64,000 bases of DNA from Blastocatellia bacterium. GTDB lineage: Bacteria > Acidobacteriota > Blastocatellia > HR10 > J050. Location of the stretch: the NCBI GenBank assembly GCA_025054955.1, contig JANWZE010000101.1, positions 1 through 64,000 on the forward strand. The letters run 5' to 3'. The notes under the pieces are model-generated. The model did not search any database and was not told where the DNA came from. It was given only the letters and a program-made list of their open reading frames with translations. The stretch's first letter is position 1; every line of letters begins with the position of its first letter. This document shows, in pieces, positions 35,457-45,273 of this stretch. The position numbers and the translations under genes are program-made.

Positions 35457-38294
35457 TTGACGCAAACAAAACTCACAAGGGGAGACGAAGCGGATATGGA
35501 ACGAATCAAGGAGCTGCAGCAGAATGCAGAGGTGATGGCGGGTGGTATTCAGGTGGAACGCTACTTTACCATTCCGGGGATTGATCCATTCGAGCAAGTT
35601 GAGTGGGAACGGCGCACCGCCCGTATTATGGGAAGCGGAGGCGCGGTCGTATTTGAGCAGCCGGATGTTGAGTTCCCGAAGTTTTGGTCTCAGCGAGCCA
35701 CGGACATTGTTGCGCAGAAGTATTTTCGCGGGAAGCTCGGCAGTCCTGAGCGTGAATGGAGCGTCCGTCAGATGATTGGTCGGGTGGCCGATACCATCAC
35801 CCGTTGGGGCATCGGTGATGGCTATTTTGATTCGCCTGACGATGCCGCCGCGTTTCGAGCGGAATTGACCTATTTGTTATTGCATCAGATGGCTGCTTTC
35901 AACAGCCCCGTTTGGTTCAATGTCGGGTTTGAAGAAAAGCCGCAGTGCTCAGCGTGTTTCATCCTTTCGATTGAAGATAACATGGAATCAATCCTGGAGT
36001 GGTATCGCAACGAAGGGATGATCTTTCGCGGCGGATCAGGTTCGGGCATCAACCTATCCAATCTGCGCTCATCTCAGGAGCAGCTCTCCAAAGGCGGCAA
36101 AGCGTCGGGGCCGGTCTCGTTCATGCGCGGGGCTGATGCCATTGCCGGCACGATTAAGTCTGGAGGAAAAACAAGACGGGCTGCTAAGATGGTAGTCCTC
36201 AACGTAGATCATCCTGACATCCTTGAATTCATCTGGTGCAAGGCCAAGGAAGAGCGCAAAGCATACGCATTGGGCGAGGCTGGCTATGATATGTCCTCGT
36301 TGGATTCGGATGCCTGGATTTCGATCCAGTATCAGAATGCCAACAACTCAGTGCGCGTCAGCGATGAATTCATGCGGGCGGTGCTCGAGGACAGAGATTG
36401 GCACTTACGGGCGGTGACCACCGGTGAGATCGTTGCTACGCACAAGGCGCGTGAGCTGATGCGACAAATCGCCGAAGCGGCCTGGGAATGCGGCGATCCA
36501 GGCATGCAATACGATACGACAATCAACGAGTGGCATACCTGCCCCAATAGCGGGCGCATCAATGCGAGCAATCCGTGTTCCGAATACATGCACCTGGATA
36601 ATTCAGCGTGCAATCTGGCGAGCTTGAACTTGATGAAGTTTTATGACACGGCCACAGGCCAGTTTGACATCGCTGCGTTCCGACATGCAGTGGACATCAT
36701 CATCACTGCGCAAGAAATCATCGTGGGCAATTCCAGCTATCCGACGGAACGAATCACGATGAATGCCAAAGCCTATCGTCAATTAGGCATCGGCTATGCC
36801 AATCTGGGCGCGCTGCTGATGGCGCGAGGCCTGCCGTATGATTCCGATGAGGGCCGCGCCTATGCGGCGACGATTACAGCATTGCTGACCGGCGAAGCTT
36901 ATGCCATGTCGGCGCGAATCGCTGAGAAGATCGGCCCATTTGCCGGCTATGCCATCAATCGTGAACCGATGCTGCGCGTCATCCGCAAGCACCGCGAGAG
37001 CGTGGAGAAAATTGACAACAAGCTGGTGCCGGATGAACTGTTGCAGGCTGCCCGCCAAGCATGGGATGAGGCGCTCATGCGCGGCGAGCTGTTCGGTTAT
37101 CGCAATGCGCAAGCCAGTGTGTTAGCGCCGACGGGCACCATCGCGTTTCTCATGGATTGCGATACGACAGGCATCGAACCTGATATTGCACTGGTCAAGT
37201 ATAAGAAATTGGTTGGCGGCGGTCAGATCAAGATGATTAACCACACTGTGCCTGTGGCGCTGCGCCGGCTTGCCTATAGCGAAGAGCAGATCGCGGAGAT
37301 CATGGCCTACCTCGATGAACACGGCACGATCGAAGGCGCGCCACACTTGCGACCGGAGCACTTGCCCGTGTTCGATTGCGCGTTTCGCCCGGCCAATGGG
37401 ACGCGCTCCATTCATTACATGGGTCATATTCGCATGATGGGCGCCGTGCAGCCGTTTATTAGCGGCGCCATCTCCAAGACCTGTAACTTGCCTCACGACA
37501 TCACACCGGAGCAAGTCGCCGAAGTCTACATCGAAGGCTGGAAGCACGGCCTCAAAGCGCTGGCGATCTATCGGGACGGTTCCAAGCGGATTCAGCCGTT
37601 GACTACGAGCAAGGAGAAAACCAGTCAGAAGCAAGCAGAGGCAGCAACGCCGGCGGCTGATGCGGAGCGGTTGGCAACGATGCCCGCCAAGGTGGCCGAG
37701 CCGGTTCGCCGCCGCTTGCCGGATACGCGGCGCGCGATCACCCATCACTTCACCATTCACAGTCAGGATGGCTCCACCCATGACGGATACATCACCGTTG
37801 GCATGTACGAAGATGGTTCTCCCGGCGAAATCTTCGTCACGGTGGCTAAAGAAGGCAGCACCATTTCGGGTTTGATGGATGCGTTTGCCACGGCCATTTC
37901 TATTGCGTTGCAATACGGCGTGCCGCTGGAAGCCTTGGTGAAAAAATTCAGTCACATGCGGTTTGAGCCATCAGGGGTCACGACGAATCCAGAAGTGCGT
38001 GTTGCCAAATCGCTGGTTGATTACATCTTTCGCTGGCTCGCTTCGCAGTTCCTTGACGTGCAATCACAAGAGCAGCTCGGCGTCATGACGGCGGCTGTGC
38101 GCGCGAAACTGAGCCAAGAGTCGAATGGTCACCCACCACCAACAGAACCGTTGGCCTCGGCTGCTGTAGCGCCGAAGACAACATTCATCAGTCAAGCGGA
38201 CGCGCCGCCATGTCCTGATTGCGGGCAGATCATGGTGCGCAATGGGTCATGCTATAGGTGTCACAACTGCGGCAGCACGAGCGGCTGTTCTTAG
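35457..38294 (+). CDS. nrdJ: Class II adenosylcobalamin-dependent ribonucleotide reductase NrdJ
   Basis: Reduces ribonucleotides to deoxyribonucleotides using vitamin B12, with no need for oxygen or an iron subunit. The catalytic barrel shows FNSPVWFNVG, NPCSEYMHLDNSACNLASLNL (active-site Cys and Glu) and ASVLAPTGTIAFLMDCDTTG. The C-terminal part (about 750-900) is a TSCPD-type domain, and the end has a four-Cys zinc ribbon (CPDCGQ, CYRCHNC). At 945 residues it is a typical long NrdJ. The start is TTG 35457 after GAGGTGAGAGGG, or ATG 35496 after AAGGGGAG. The stop overlaps a MITE-like repeat. Confidence 0.95.
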   Translation: MTQTKLTRGDEADMERIKELQQNAEVMAGGIQVERYFTIPGIDPFEQVEWERRTARIMGSGGAVVFEQPDVEFPKFWSQRATDIVAQKYFRGKLGSPEREWSVRQMIGRVADTITRWGIGDGYFDSPDDAAAFRAELTYLLLHQMAAFNSPVWFNVGFEEKPQCSACFILSIEDNMESILEWYRNEGMIFRGGSGSGINLSNLRSSQEQLSKGGKASGPVSFMRGADAIAGTIKSGGKTRRAAKMVVLNVDHPDILEFIWCKAKEERKAYALGEAGYDMSSLDSDAWISIQYQNANNSVRVSDEFMRAVLEDRDWHLRAVTTGEIVATHKARELMRQIAEAAWECGDPGMQYDTTINEWHTCPNSGRINASNPCSEYMHLDNSACNLASLNLMKFYDTATGQFDIAAFRHAVDIIITAQEIIVGNSSYPTERITMNAKAYRQLGIGYANLGALLMARGLPYDSDEGRAYAATITALLTGEAYAMSARIAEKIGPFAGYAINREPMLRVIRKHRESVEKIDNKLVPDELLQAARQAWDEALMRGELFGYRNAQASVLAPTGTIAFLMDCDTTGIEPDIALVKYKKLVGGGQIKMINHTVPVALRRLAYSEEQIAEIMAYLDEHGTIEGAPHLRPEHLPVFDCAFRPANGTRSIHYMGHIRMMGAVQPFISGAISKTCNLPHDITPEQVAEVYIEGWKHGLKALAIYRDGSKRIQPLTTSKEKTSQKQAEAATPAADAERLATMPAKVAEPVRRRLPDTRRAITHHFTIHSQDGSTHDGYITVGMYEDGSPGEIFVTVAKEGSTISGLMDAFATAISIALQYGVPLEALVKKFSHMRFEPSGVTTNPEVRVAKSLVDYIFRWLASQFLDVQSQEQLGVMTAAVRAKLSQESNGHPPPTEPLASAAVAPKTTFISQADAPPCPDCGQIMVRNGSCYRCHNCGSTSGCS

Positions 38295-38395
38295 AGCGGA
38301 TCGTGAATGAGTTTACTCTGGGCGTGCACCGCCCGCAGCGTGCAAGAGCCCGCAAGATGTGGCGGCCCCCAGCTAAAGGCAATTGAAATCGCTCT
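38293..38395. repeat. MITE-like element, copy 2, starting in the nrdJ stop codon
   Basis: A 103-bp element with ends AGAGCGGATCGTGAATGAG and AATTGAAATCGCTCT matches the ends of the 3135-3225 element. The flanking bases again read TAGAGCG and CGCTCTA. The left TAG is the nrdJ stop codon (38292-38294). Additional AGAGCGGTTG/TAGAGC fragments follow to about 38480. Confidence 0.55.
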
Positions 38396-38939
38396 AGAGC
38401 CGGTTTGGAGCGGTTGTAGAGCGGCGTTCGGCTGGTTTTAAGCCGGCTTTAGAGCGGTTGTAGAGTAGCTTCAGAGCGGTTTGCTCGCCCGTTTGACCGA
38501 TGGCGTATCTCAGTGCTCACAGATTGGACGCATCTGGATCGCCGCTCACTCTGTGCACTCCAGTGGGTTTTGTGTGCTAGCGTGTCTCAGTGCTCAGATT
38601 GAACAGGATTGAACAGGCAGAGGCTGCGCCTGTCGGTTCAACGCACATGAATCTGGCACTAGCTGGTGTTGCTGAACGCCGATTCTGGTGTGGGCTTCAT
38701 GCAAAGTGGCTTGCCATCTGAGTAGTTGCGCGGGCTTGCCATTGAGCTGCCAGGCTGCGCGGGATTGCAAAGTGATTTTCAGGTGAGGGACGAGGGCAAG
38801 CGGCAGTCGGTGACCGGTTGCTCAGGCAGTTGCGCTGAGTGGCTGGTCATCGGCGCGCCGGCGTAATCAAAGCGCCCAGCTTTCTGAGACTAACCAATGC
38901 CCCGTCGTCTTTTATTTGCTGCGTACTGATGTGATCAAT
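38396..38939. repeat. Repeat-rich spacer with duplicated murA 3' end
   Basis: No gene was seen. AGAGCGGTTTG/TAG fragments recur near 38396-38480. CTCAGTGCTCA(CA)GATTG occurs twice (about 38510 and 38588). Near murA, the 28-bp TTTATTTGCTGCGYAYTGAY-type unit is tandem at 38911-38938 and 38939-38966, and ATCAAAGCGCCCAGCTTTCT occurs at 38866 and 38962. The second member of each pair lies in the 3' end of murA. Confidence 0.8.
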
Positions 38940-40271
38940 TTATTTGCTGCGCATTGACGTGATCAAAGCGCCCAGCTTTCTCAAGCGTTCATCAAGGTCC
39001 TCATAGCCACGCTCGATATGCTCAACGCCGGAGAGGATGGTTTCTCCTTGCGCTGTCAGCGCCGCTTGCACCAGCGTGGCTCCGGCGCGGACGTCTTTTA
39101 CTTCCGCTCGAATGCCGTGCAGTAGCGTCGGCCCGTGAATGCGCGCAGCGTGTTGATAGTCCGGGCGATTATCTTCCCAGTTGAAGTTGTAAAATGCCTC
39201 TGGTTGCTCGACCGGCGGGTTGAACAACTCGATATTCGCACCCATTTCTCGAAGCTCTTGAACATAGCCGAATCGCTGCTCGAACACCGTTTCATGGATC
39301 ACGCTTGTGCCGTGAGCTTGCGTCATCAATGTGGTCAGCAGCGGCTGCCAATCGGTCATGAAACCCGGATAGGGAGCAGTCACCACATTGGTCGGGCGGA
39401 GCGGGCCTTGATACCAGACATGCAACGATGAACGCCCTACGTCCATTCCTGCACCGATTCGCTCCAGTTGTTCGAGGAAGGCTCCCAGATATTCAGGTTG
39501 CACGCGATCAATCCACACATCGCCTTGAGTGGCCAGCGTCATGCAAGCGAACGAGACAACCTCGTTGCGATCTGACATCACTTGGTGATCCGCCCCTTGC
39601 AGCTCATCAACCCCATCAATCACGATGGTTCTAGGCTCGGCGCGACGAATCTGAGCGCCCATTTTGTTGAGCATGGCGATCAGATCATCAACCTCCGGTT
39701 CCTGTGCAGCATTCTCAAGGATCGTTTGGCCTGGCACCCTGACGGCGACCAAAATCAGCGTCTCAGTGCCGGTGTGTGTGTTTTTCGGAAACCGATAGCG
39801 CGCTGCTTTCAGGTGGCCGCCGCGCACCGTGATCTGGTTGCGATGCTGATCAATCTCTGCGCCCATTGCCAGCAGGCCGGCAAGATGACGATCCAGAGGA
39901 CGTTTGCCGATTGGATCGCCGCCCGGCAACGGCAGCGTCACATGTTCACAACGAGCAATGAGCGGTCCGATGAACATGAAAGAGGCGCGCGACTGTTTGG
40001 CCAGTTCCGATGGGATCGTACAATGTGTGAGGCCGCGAGGATCAATGCGAAGCGTGTGACGATCAAGACGCTCGACGCGACCTCCCAGCAACTCGATCAT
40101 CGTCGCCGCCAGATGGACGTCACCAACATCTGGCACATTGCTTAGCGTCGTTTGTTGCCGTCCGAGCAGCGCGGCAATCATGAGCTTAAAGGCCACGTTC
40201 TTAGCGCCGCTGATTGTCACGCGGCCCCGCAGCGGCTGCCCGCCTTGGATGATCCACCGGTTCACGACCAC
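38940..40271 (-). CDS. murA: UDP-N-acetylglucosamine 1-carboxyvinyltransferase MurA, Asp active-site variant
   Basis: First committed step of peptidoglycan synthesis: it transfers enolpyruvyl from PEP to UDP-GlcNAc. The two-domain EPSP-synthase-like fold is complete (SGAKNVAFKLMIAALL start; C-terminal RGYEDLDERLRKLGA). The catalytic loop reads PLPGGDPIGKRPLD: residue 119 is Asp where most MurA enzymes have Cys (Cys115 in E. coli), the variant linked to intrinsic fosfomycin resistance in mycobacteria and chlamydia. It overlaps murB by 10 bp. Its 3' end is duplicated in the downstream spacer. Confidence 0.95.
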   Translation of the reverse strand: MVVNRWIIQGGQPLRGRVTISGAKNVAFKLMIAALLGRQQTTLSNVPDVGDVHLAATMIELLGGRVERLDRHTLRIDPRGLTHCTIPSELAKQSRASFMFIGPLIARCEHVTLPLPGGDPIGKRPLDRHLAGLLAMGAEIDQHRNQITVRGGHLKAARYRFPKNTHTGTETLILVAVRVPGQTILENAAQEPEVDDLIAMLNKMGAQIRRAEPRTIVIDGVDELQGADHQVMSDRNEVVSFACMTLATQGDVWIDRVQPEYLGAFLEQLERIGAGMDVGRSSLHVWYQGPLRPTNVVTAPYPGFMTDWQPLLTTLMTQAHGTSVIHETVFEQRFGYVQELREMGANIELFNPPVEQPEAFYNFNWEDNRPDYQHAARIHGPTLLHGIRAEVKDVRAGATLVQAALTAQGETILSGVEHIERGYEDLDERLRKLGALITSMRSK

Positions 40272-41176
40272 TCTCCCAGATAACGGATCTCTTCTTCCAG
40301 CGTGATGCCGAAGCGACGTTCAACTTCAGCTTTAGCTAGATCAATCAGCGCTTTGATGTCGGCTGCCCGGGCGCCGCCCAGATTGACGATGAAATTGGCG
40401 TGCATCTCTGAAATTTTCGCCCTGCCGATCTGGTGCCCTTTCAATCCGCATTGCTCGATCAATCGTCCGGCGAAATCGCCCGGCGGATTCTTAAACACTG
40501 ACCCAGCGCTCGCTCCGGGCGGTTGGTTTTTGCGCTGAACCAGCAGCTCATTCATGGTGCGTTCGATATTGGCTCGCTCATCAGGTCGGCCTCGCAGCCA
40601 GGCCGTAAGCACAATCTCGCCTGACTCCTTCAAGCGGCTATGGCGATAGGAAAATGCTAAGTCAGAGGGGGCCAGCTCATATTCTTGTCCATCGGTTCCC
40701 AGCACGCGAACTCTTTCTAGCACAGTTTCGATCCAGCACTGACGTGTGCCGGCGTTGCCGGCTACGGCCGCGCCAACCGTTCCTGGAATGCCGATCAGGA
40801 ATTCGAGTCCTCCAACCTGTTGCTCAGCCGCGCGCCTGGCCAGCACCGCCAGATTCGTACCCGAATCGGTTTCAACAAGACAGCCCGCATGAAACACGAT
40901 GCGCTCAGCCCGATTCACGATGACCAGTCCTCGAATGCCTTTGTCAGCAACGAGCGCATTAGCGCCAAAGCCGATCACCGTTACCGGTTGATGATGCGCG
41001 TATGCCAACCGCAACGCTCCAACCAGCTCACCCGTTGTTCGGGCAACCACGAATAGATCGGCTGGGCCGCCCGTTTTCCAATTGCAGTGTCGGGCTAACG
41101 GTTCATGAACGCGGATACGATCTGGGCCGAACCGGTTGGCCAGTTCCTGCCGAAGCGCTGACAGAGCGGGCGTCAT
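40262..41176 (-). CDS. murB: UDP-N-acetylenolpyruvoylglucosamine reductase MurB
   Basis: FAD enzyme that reduces the MurA product to UDP-MurNAc with NADPH. The FAD-binding PCMH domain has [11 protein letters not shown] and [30 protein letters not shown] and SYRHSRLK follow. The C-terminal region has AGSVFKNP with the proton-donor Ser, and LEEEIRYLG with the final Glu. The ATG at 41176 (MTPALSAL) is chosen because it overlaps the dapD stop by 4 bp; the longer frame is not needed for the domain. It overlaps murA by 10 bp. Confidence 0.95.
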   Translation of the reverse strand: MTPALSALRQELANRFGPDRIRVHEPLARHCNWKTGGPADLFVVARTTGELVGALRLAYAHHQPVTVIGFGANALVADKGIRGLVIVNRAERIVFHAGCLVETDSGTNLAVLARRAAEQQVGGLEFLIGIPGTVGAAVAGNAGTRQCWIETVLERVRVLGTDGQEYELAPSDLAFSYRHSRLKESGEIVLTAWLRGRPDERANIERTMNELLVQRKNQPPGASAGSVFKNPPGDFAGRLIEQCGLKGHQIGRAKISEMHANFIVNLGGARAADIKALIDLAKAEVERRFGITLEEEIRYLGEWS

Positions 41177-42006
41177 CTGAGCAACTCTTCCAACTGAATC
41201 GAGCCAGCCGTTTTCGCGTCGCGGTATTTGATGATGACCGGCGTGTAGAGCGACAATCCCCACTCGCGCCCGCGCCCTTTGCTGATGGCACGCGAGCCCG
41301 GCACCACAACGGCGTTAGCAGGGATTTCCAGTGGCGCCTCGTCCGTTTTGCGATAGACGGCCTCACGGACCATGTCATACACCGGCGTGGAACCTGTCAA
41401 GATCGTGCCGGCACCGAGAATCGCGCCCTGGCGCACAATCGCGCCTTCATAGACGCCGCAATTGCCGCCGATCAGCACATCATCTTCGATGATGACAGGC
41501 ATTGAACCAACCGGCTCCAACACACCGCCGATTTGCGCGCCGGCGCTCAGGTGTACCCGCTTGCCAATTTGCGCGCACGAGCCGACCAGCGCGTGCGAGT
41601 CAATCATCGTGCCGTCGTCCACATACGCGCCGACGTTGATATACATCGGCGGCATGCAAACCACGCCGCGTCCGACATAACAACCATCGCGGATGGCCGA
41701 CCCGCCCGGCACAATGCGGACGCCATCTTCGATACGAATTCGCTTCAGCGGATAGGTGCTCTTGTCGAAGAACGGAAACTTGTCATTAACGGAGACGTCC
41801 TGAATGACACCGATGCGAAAGCCGAGCAGGATGCCTTTCTTCACCCACTGGTTTACAACCCACCGGTCGCCCTGCTTGACGGCGGCGCGGACAGTACCCT
41901 CATTGAGGTTCCGTTTCAACTCATCGAAAACGTCGAAATACTCCTGACCATACTGATCCGGCTCGGCAGCGAATAGCTCTTCGATGCGTTGCTGTAAGTC
42001 CATCAT
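41173..42006 (-). CDS. dapD: Tetrahydrodipicolinate N-succinyltransferase DapD
   Basis: Transfers succinyl from succinyl-CoA to tetrahydrodipicolinate in the succinylase branch of lysine/DAP synthesis. The N-terminal helical domain precedes a left-handed beta-helix of hexapeptide repeats ([20 protein letters not shown] through [20 protein letters not shown]). At 277 residues it has the usual length. Its stop is coupled to murB, and it starts 4 bp after dapA. It needs a DapE-type desuccinylase, which the M20 gene at 45.3 kb may supply. Confidence 0.95.
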   Translation of the reverse strand: MMDLQQRIEELFAAEPDQYGQEYFDVFDELKRNLNEGTVRAAVKQGDRWVVNQWVKKGILLGFRIGVIQDVSVNDKFPFFDKSTYPLKRIRIEDGVRIVPGGSAIRDGCYVGRGVVCMPPMYINVGAYVDDGTMIDSHALVGSCAQIGKRVHLSAGAQIGGVLEPVGSMPVIIEDDVLIGGNCGVYEGAIVRQGAILGAGTILTGSTPVYDMVREAVYRKTDEAPLEIPANAVVVPGSRAISKGRGREWGLSLYTPVIIKYRDAKTAGSIQLEELLR

Positions 42007-42010
42007 CAGT

Positions 42011-42934
42011 CTACCCGGTTGCTGAAGGTTGCCCAGTGGCCTGTAGTAAGCCGGTGGCCAACAACACCTGCCGCACTCTCTCTCTGTTTTCCGGCTTCAG
42101 TGGCACAAGGGGCAGCCGGTAATGTTCTTCGATCAAGCCCATCATGCTGAGCGCCGCTTTGACTGGTATCGGATTCGACTCGATGAAATTCACCTGCATC
42201 AGCGCCCACAATCGCCGATTCAACTGCCTGGCTTCTTCAAATCGGCCTTCCAGGCACAGGCGAGTGAGCTTGGTCATCTCGGCCGGCGCTTCGTTGGACG
42301 CAACCGAAATGACGCCAACGCCGCCTAGTGCCACAATCGGCAGCGTCAGCGCATCATCACCGGAGAACACTTTGAAGTCGTGAGGGAGTCGGTTCAGGAT
42401 TTCGGCAATTTGTAGCACGTTACCCGAAGCCTCTTTCACGCCGATGATGTTGGCAATACCGGCGAGCCGCGCCAACGTGTTCGGTTCGATATTGCTGCCC
42501 GTGCGACCGGGGACGTTATACACAATGATCGGCAAAGCGACGGCATCCGCGATGGCGCGATAATGTGCAACCAGTCCATCGGGCGTCGGCTTGTTGTAGT
42601 ACGGCGACACAGAGAGCAATCCATCTACGCCAAGTTGTTCGCAGCCTTTGGCCAGCTCGATGACGCGCTGCGTGTTGTTGCCACCAGCGCCGGCTATGAC
42701 CGGCACACGCCCGGCAGCCTGTTGCACAACGATTTGAACCACGCGCCAATGTTCTTCAGCCGATAGCGTGGCTGCTTCGCCAGTGCTGCCGCAGGGCACA
42801 AGGAAATCAATTCCGTGGCTAATCTGATACTCAACCAACCGCTTCAGAGCCGGTTCGTCAATGCCACCATCTGATGTGAATGGCGTGACGAGCGCCGTCC
42901 CGCACCCGGTCATCGAACGAAGGTCTTTCATCAT
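42011..42934 (-). CDS. dapA: 4-hydroxy-tetrahydrodipicolinate synthase DapA
   Basis: Condenses pyruvate with aspartate semialdehyde. The TIM barrel shows [23 protein letters not shown], a Tyr in YNVPGRTG and the Schiff-base Lys in [15 protein letters not shown] lies just before two adjacent ATGs (42934 and 42931); the second has the better spacing. It sits in lysC-dapB-dapA-dapD-murB-murA order, 4 bp before dapD and 41 bp after dapB. Confidence 0.95.
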   Translation of the reverse strand: MMKDLRSMTGCGTALVTPFTSDGGIDEPALKRLVEYQISHGIDFLVPCGSTGEAATLSAEEHWRVVQIVVQQAAGRVPVIAGAGGNNTQRVIELAKGCEQLGVDGLLSVSPYYNKPTPDGLVAHYRAIADAVALPIIVYNVPGRTGSNIEPNTLARLAGIANIIGVKEASGNVLQIAEILNRLPHDFKVFSGDDALTLPIVALGGVGVISVASNEAPAEMTKLTRLCLEGRFEEARQLNRRLWALMQVNFIESNPIPVKAALSMMGLIEEHYRLPLVPLKPENRERVRQVLLATGLLQATGQPSATG

Positions 42935-42975
42935 TGCCTCCCAATCGTTGCTGACTGGCCGACATTATAAATGAT

Positions 42976-43671
42976 TCATTGCAGTTCTTCCACGATGTGA
43001 CTGAATTCATAGAAGCCTTTCTTTCCGACGATCCACCGAGCAGCCAGGAGCGCCCCATCGGCAAAACCTTCTCGAGTGCGCGCCACATGTCTCAGCATGA
43101 TCGTCTCGACCTCTGAATCAAAACTGACCGCGTGAGTGCCCGGTATGTAGCCAGCTCTGACGCTGGTGATGGGCACTGACCGCCCCGGATACCACGCTTC
43201 AAGCAGCCGCCCAAGCGTCACGGCAGTTCCCGAAGGAGCGTCTTTCTTAAATTTGTGGTGCGCTTCTTCAATGAACGGATCAAACCCGCCAAATCGGTGA
43301 AATAAACGACCAGCCTGCTCGATCAGCTTGAAAAAGAGATTCATGCCAATCGAGAAGTTCGGTCCGTACACCAATCCAATGCCATGCGTGCAGACGATCT
43401 GCTTCACTTCGTCCAAATGCTCGTACCAGCCAGTTGTGCCGACGACCATGTTGACTCCCGCAGCAGCCACACGCCGTATGTTCTCCACCACGGCACCAGG
43501 CGTAGAAAAATCAATAGCCACATCCACGCCCGACAGGTTCTCCGGCGTCACCCCTTGGAACTGATCGTTGTTAGTTGCATCCAGAACGAGCGAAACCGTG
43601 ATCGCTTGACTGATCGCTCGTTGCTCAATGAGCTTGCCCATCCTACCGTAGCCGAGAAGCGCGATGTTCAT
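42976..43671 (-). CDS. dapB: 4-hydroxy-tetrahydrodipicolinate reductase DapB
   Basis: Reduces the DapA product with NAD(P)H. The Rossmann motif LGYGRMGKLI opens the protein, and the family signature EAHHKFKKDAPSGTAVTLG is intact. At 231 residues it is shorter than E. coli DapB (273) but in the range of shorter bacterial forms. It is the second gene of the lysine/peptidoglycan cluster. Confidence 0.93.
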   Translation of the reverse strand: MNIALLGYGRMGKLIEQRAISQAITVSLVLDATNNDQFQGVTPENLSGVDVAIDFSTPGAVVENIRRVAAAGVNMVVGTTGWYEHLDEVKQIVCTHGIGLVYGPNFSIGMNLFFKLIEQAGRLFHRFGGFDPFIEEAHHKFKKDAPSGTAVTLGRLLEAWYPGRSVPITSVRAGYIPGTHAVSFDSEVETIMLRHVARTREGFADGALLAARWIVGKKGFYEFSHIVEELQ

Positions 43672-43699
43672 TTCCCTCTCCTTCTGCTGCTGGTCTTCT

Positions 43700-45061
43700 T
43701 CAATAAAACAATGCTGGGTCTGGGTTCTGAAACAACAACTCGTGTAATCGCTTCAATGCTGTTTCGAGGTTTGCTTCGTGCACAATCAGCGCCAAGCTAT
43801 GCTCAGACGCGCCCTGCGAGATCAGATCGAAGCGCATGTCGTTGAGAGCCTGGAATACGTCGGCAACAATCCCCGGCCGCTGCTTGAGGCGCTCGCCAAC
43901 CAAACAGACAATGGCGTGATTGTGTGTCACCATTGTTTGAGCTGCATGCCGTAGCTGGTTAATCAATGCTTGCGTCATCTCTGAGGAATCAACAGCCAGC
44001 GCCACACGCAGCTCAGAGATCGCAGCGATGTAGGCAAAAAGCCCTGCGCGTTCCAGCGCGTCAAACACCAACTTGAAGAACCGCAGCCGCGGTAGCGAAC
44101 CGTTGGAGATGATCGTCACGAGCGAGATCGGCTTTTTGTAGGCGAGCGATTTGACGGGCGTTCGTGCCGGTGGCGCTTCCAACGCAATGACAGTGCCGGG
44201 CGCGTCGGGCTGCTTGGAATTGTAGATGTGCACGGGAATGGCTTTCTCGTGAGCAGGGAAAAGCGTCTTGGGATGAAGCACCTTGGCGCCAAAGTGGGTC
44301 AGTTCTTTGGCCTCGGCAAACGAAAGGATTTTGACTGTGCGCGCTTCGGGCAGCAAGGCCGGATCGGCTGTCATGATGCCGTTGACGTCCGTCCAGATTT
44401 GAATGTCTTGCGCATCGAGCGCTGCGCCAATAATCGCTGCCGTATAATCGGATCCTTCAAAACCGAGCGTGGTGGTGATGCCGTCAATGGTTGAGCCAAT
44501 GTAACCTTGCGTCACGGGAATCTGCCCGGCTTCCAGACATGGTCGCAGCGCGTGAACGATTTTCGGATTCGCCATGTCAAAGAGTGGTCGCGCCCGCGTG
44601 TGGTCGTCGTCGGTAATGATGAACTGACGCGCATCGAGCCATCGAGCATTAACACCGGCGCGCCGCAGCGCTTCGACCAGGATTTTTGACGAGATCAGTT
44701 CACCATAAGCAGCAATGCGGTCGCGCCCGCGCGGAGTGAACTCACGTAGAATGGCCAGCCCACTGAGCAGCCGCTCAATCTCGTTGAAGTAGCCGTCTAC
44801 CTCTGATTCCACCGCCGTTGCCCGCAGCCCGCGAATAACTTCCATGTGGTATGCCTTCAGCTCTTCCAGTTGTGTTGTGCCTGCCGCCAGATCGCCGCCA
44901 GCAGCCAGCTCAGCAGCCCGCAGAAGCTTCCTCGTTGTCTTGCTCATTGCCGACACGACGATGACGGGATGCTGCGGTAGATAGCCACGAATAATGTTCA
45001 CGACGCGCTCAATTGATGGTGCATCGGCAACAGAACTGCCACCAAATTTCATCACGATCAT
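43700..45061 (-). CDS. lysC: Aspartokinase LysC
   Basis: Phosphorylates aspartate, the first step toward DAP and lysine. The kinase domain opens with VMKFGGSSVADA and contains EGSDYTAAIIG; two C-terminal ACT domains for allosteric control follow from about residue 300. At 453 residues it is a single-function aspartokinase. The ATG at 45061 is preceded by GGAGG six bases away; the longer upstream frame is repeat-derived. Its place upstream of dapB suggests feedback control by lysine or DAP (inferred). Confidence 0.95.
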   Translation of the reverse strand: MIVMKFGGSSVADAPSIERVVNIIRGYLPQHPVIVVSAMSKTTRKLLRAAELAAGGDLAAGTTQLEELKAYHMEVIRGLRATAVESEVDGYFNEIERLLSGLAILREFTPRGRDRIAAYGELISSKILVEALRRAGVNARWLDARQFIITDDDHTRARPLFDMANPKIVHALRPCLEAGQIPVTQGYIGSTIDGITTTLGFEGSDYTAAIIGAALDAQDIQIWTDVNGIMTADPALLPEARTVKILSFAEAKELTHFGAKVLHPKTLFPAHEKAIPVHIYNSKQPDAPGTVIALEAPPARTPVKSLAYKKPISLVTIISNGSLPRLRFFKLVFDALERAGLFAYIAAISELRVALAVDSSEMTQALINQLRHAAQTMVTHNHAIVCLVGERLKQRPGIVADVFQALNDMRFDLISQGASEHSLALIVHEANLETALKRLHELLFQNPDPALFY

Positions 45062-45099
45062 AGCGTTCCTCCGGTCAGAACCAACTCCGAAGCCCTCTT

Positions 45100-45255
45100 T
45101 GATGGAAATTCCAAATCCGAATACCGAAATCCGAAACAAGCTGAAACGTCAAAATCTCAATGTTCCAAACACTGCCACTCCTTGTTTCACATTGGAGAGT
45201 TTGGTCATTGGAATTTGTTTCGGATTTCGGATTTCGTGCTTCGGATTTCCTCGCA
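45100..45255. repeat. ATTCGGATTTCGG-type low-complexity inverted repeats
   Basis: AAATCCGAATACCGAAATCC lies at the left and TTTCGGATTTCGGATTTCG at the right, so the region folds on itself. When translated it gives the KSEARNPKSE-type pattern seen as scattered repeats in many environmental genomes. It occupies the dapE-lysC spacer and creates spurious open frames. Confidence 0.75.
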
Positions 45256-45273
45256 GGGGCTTGGGATTTTCCT

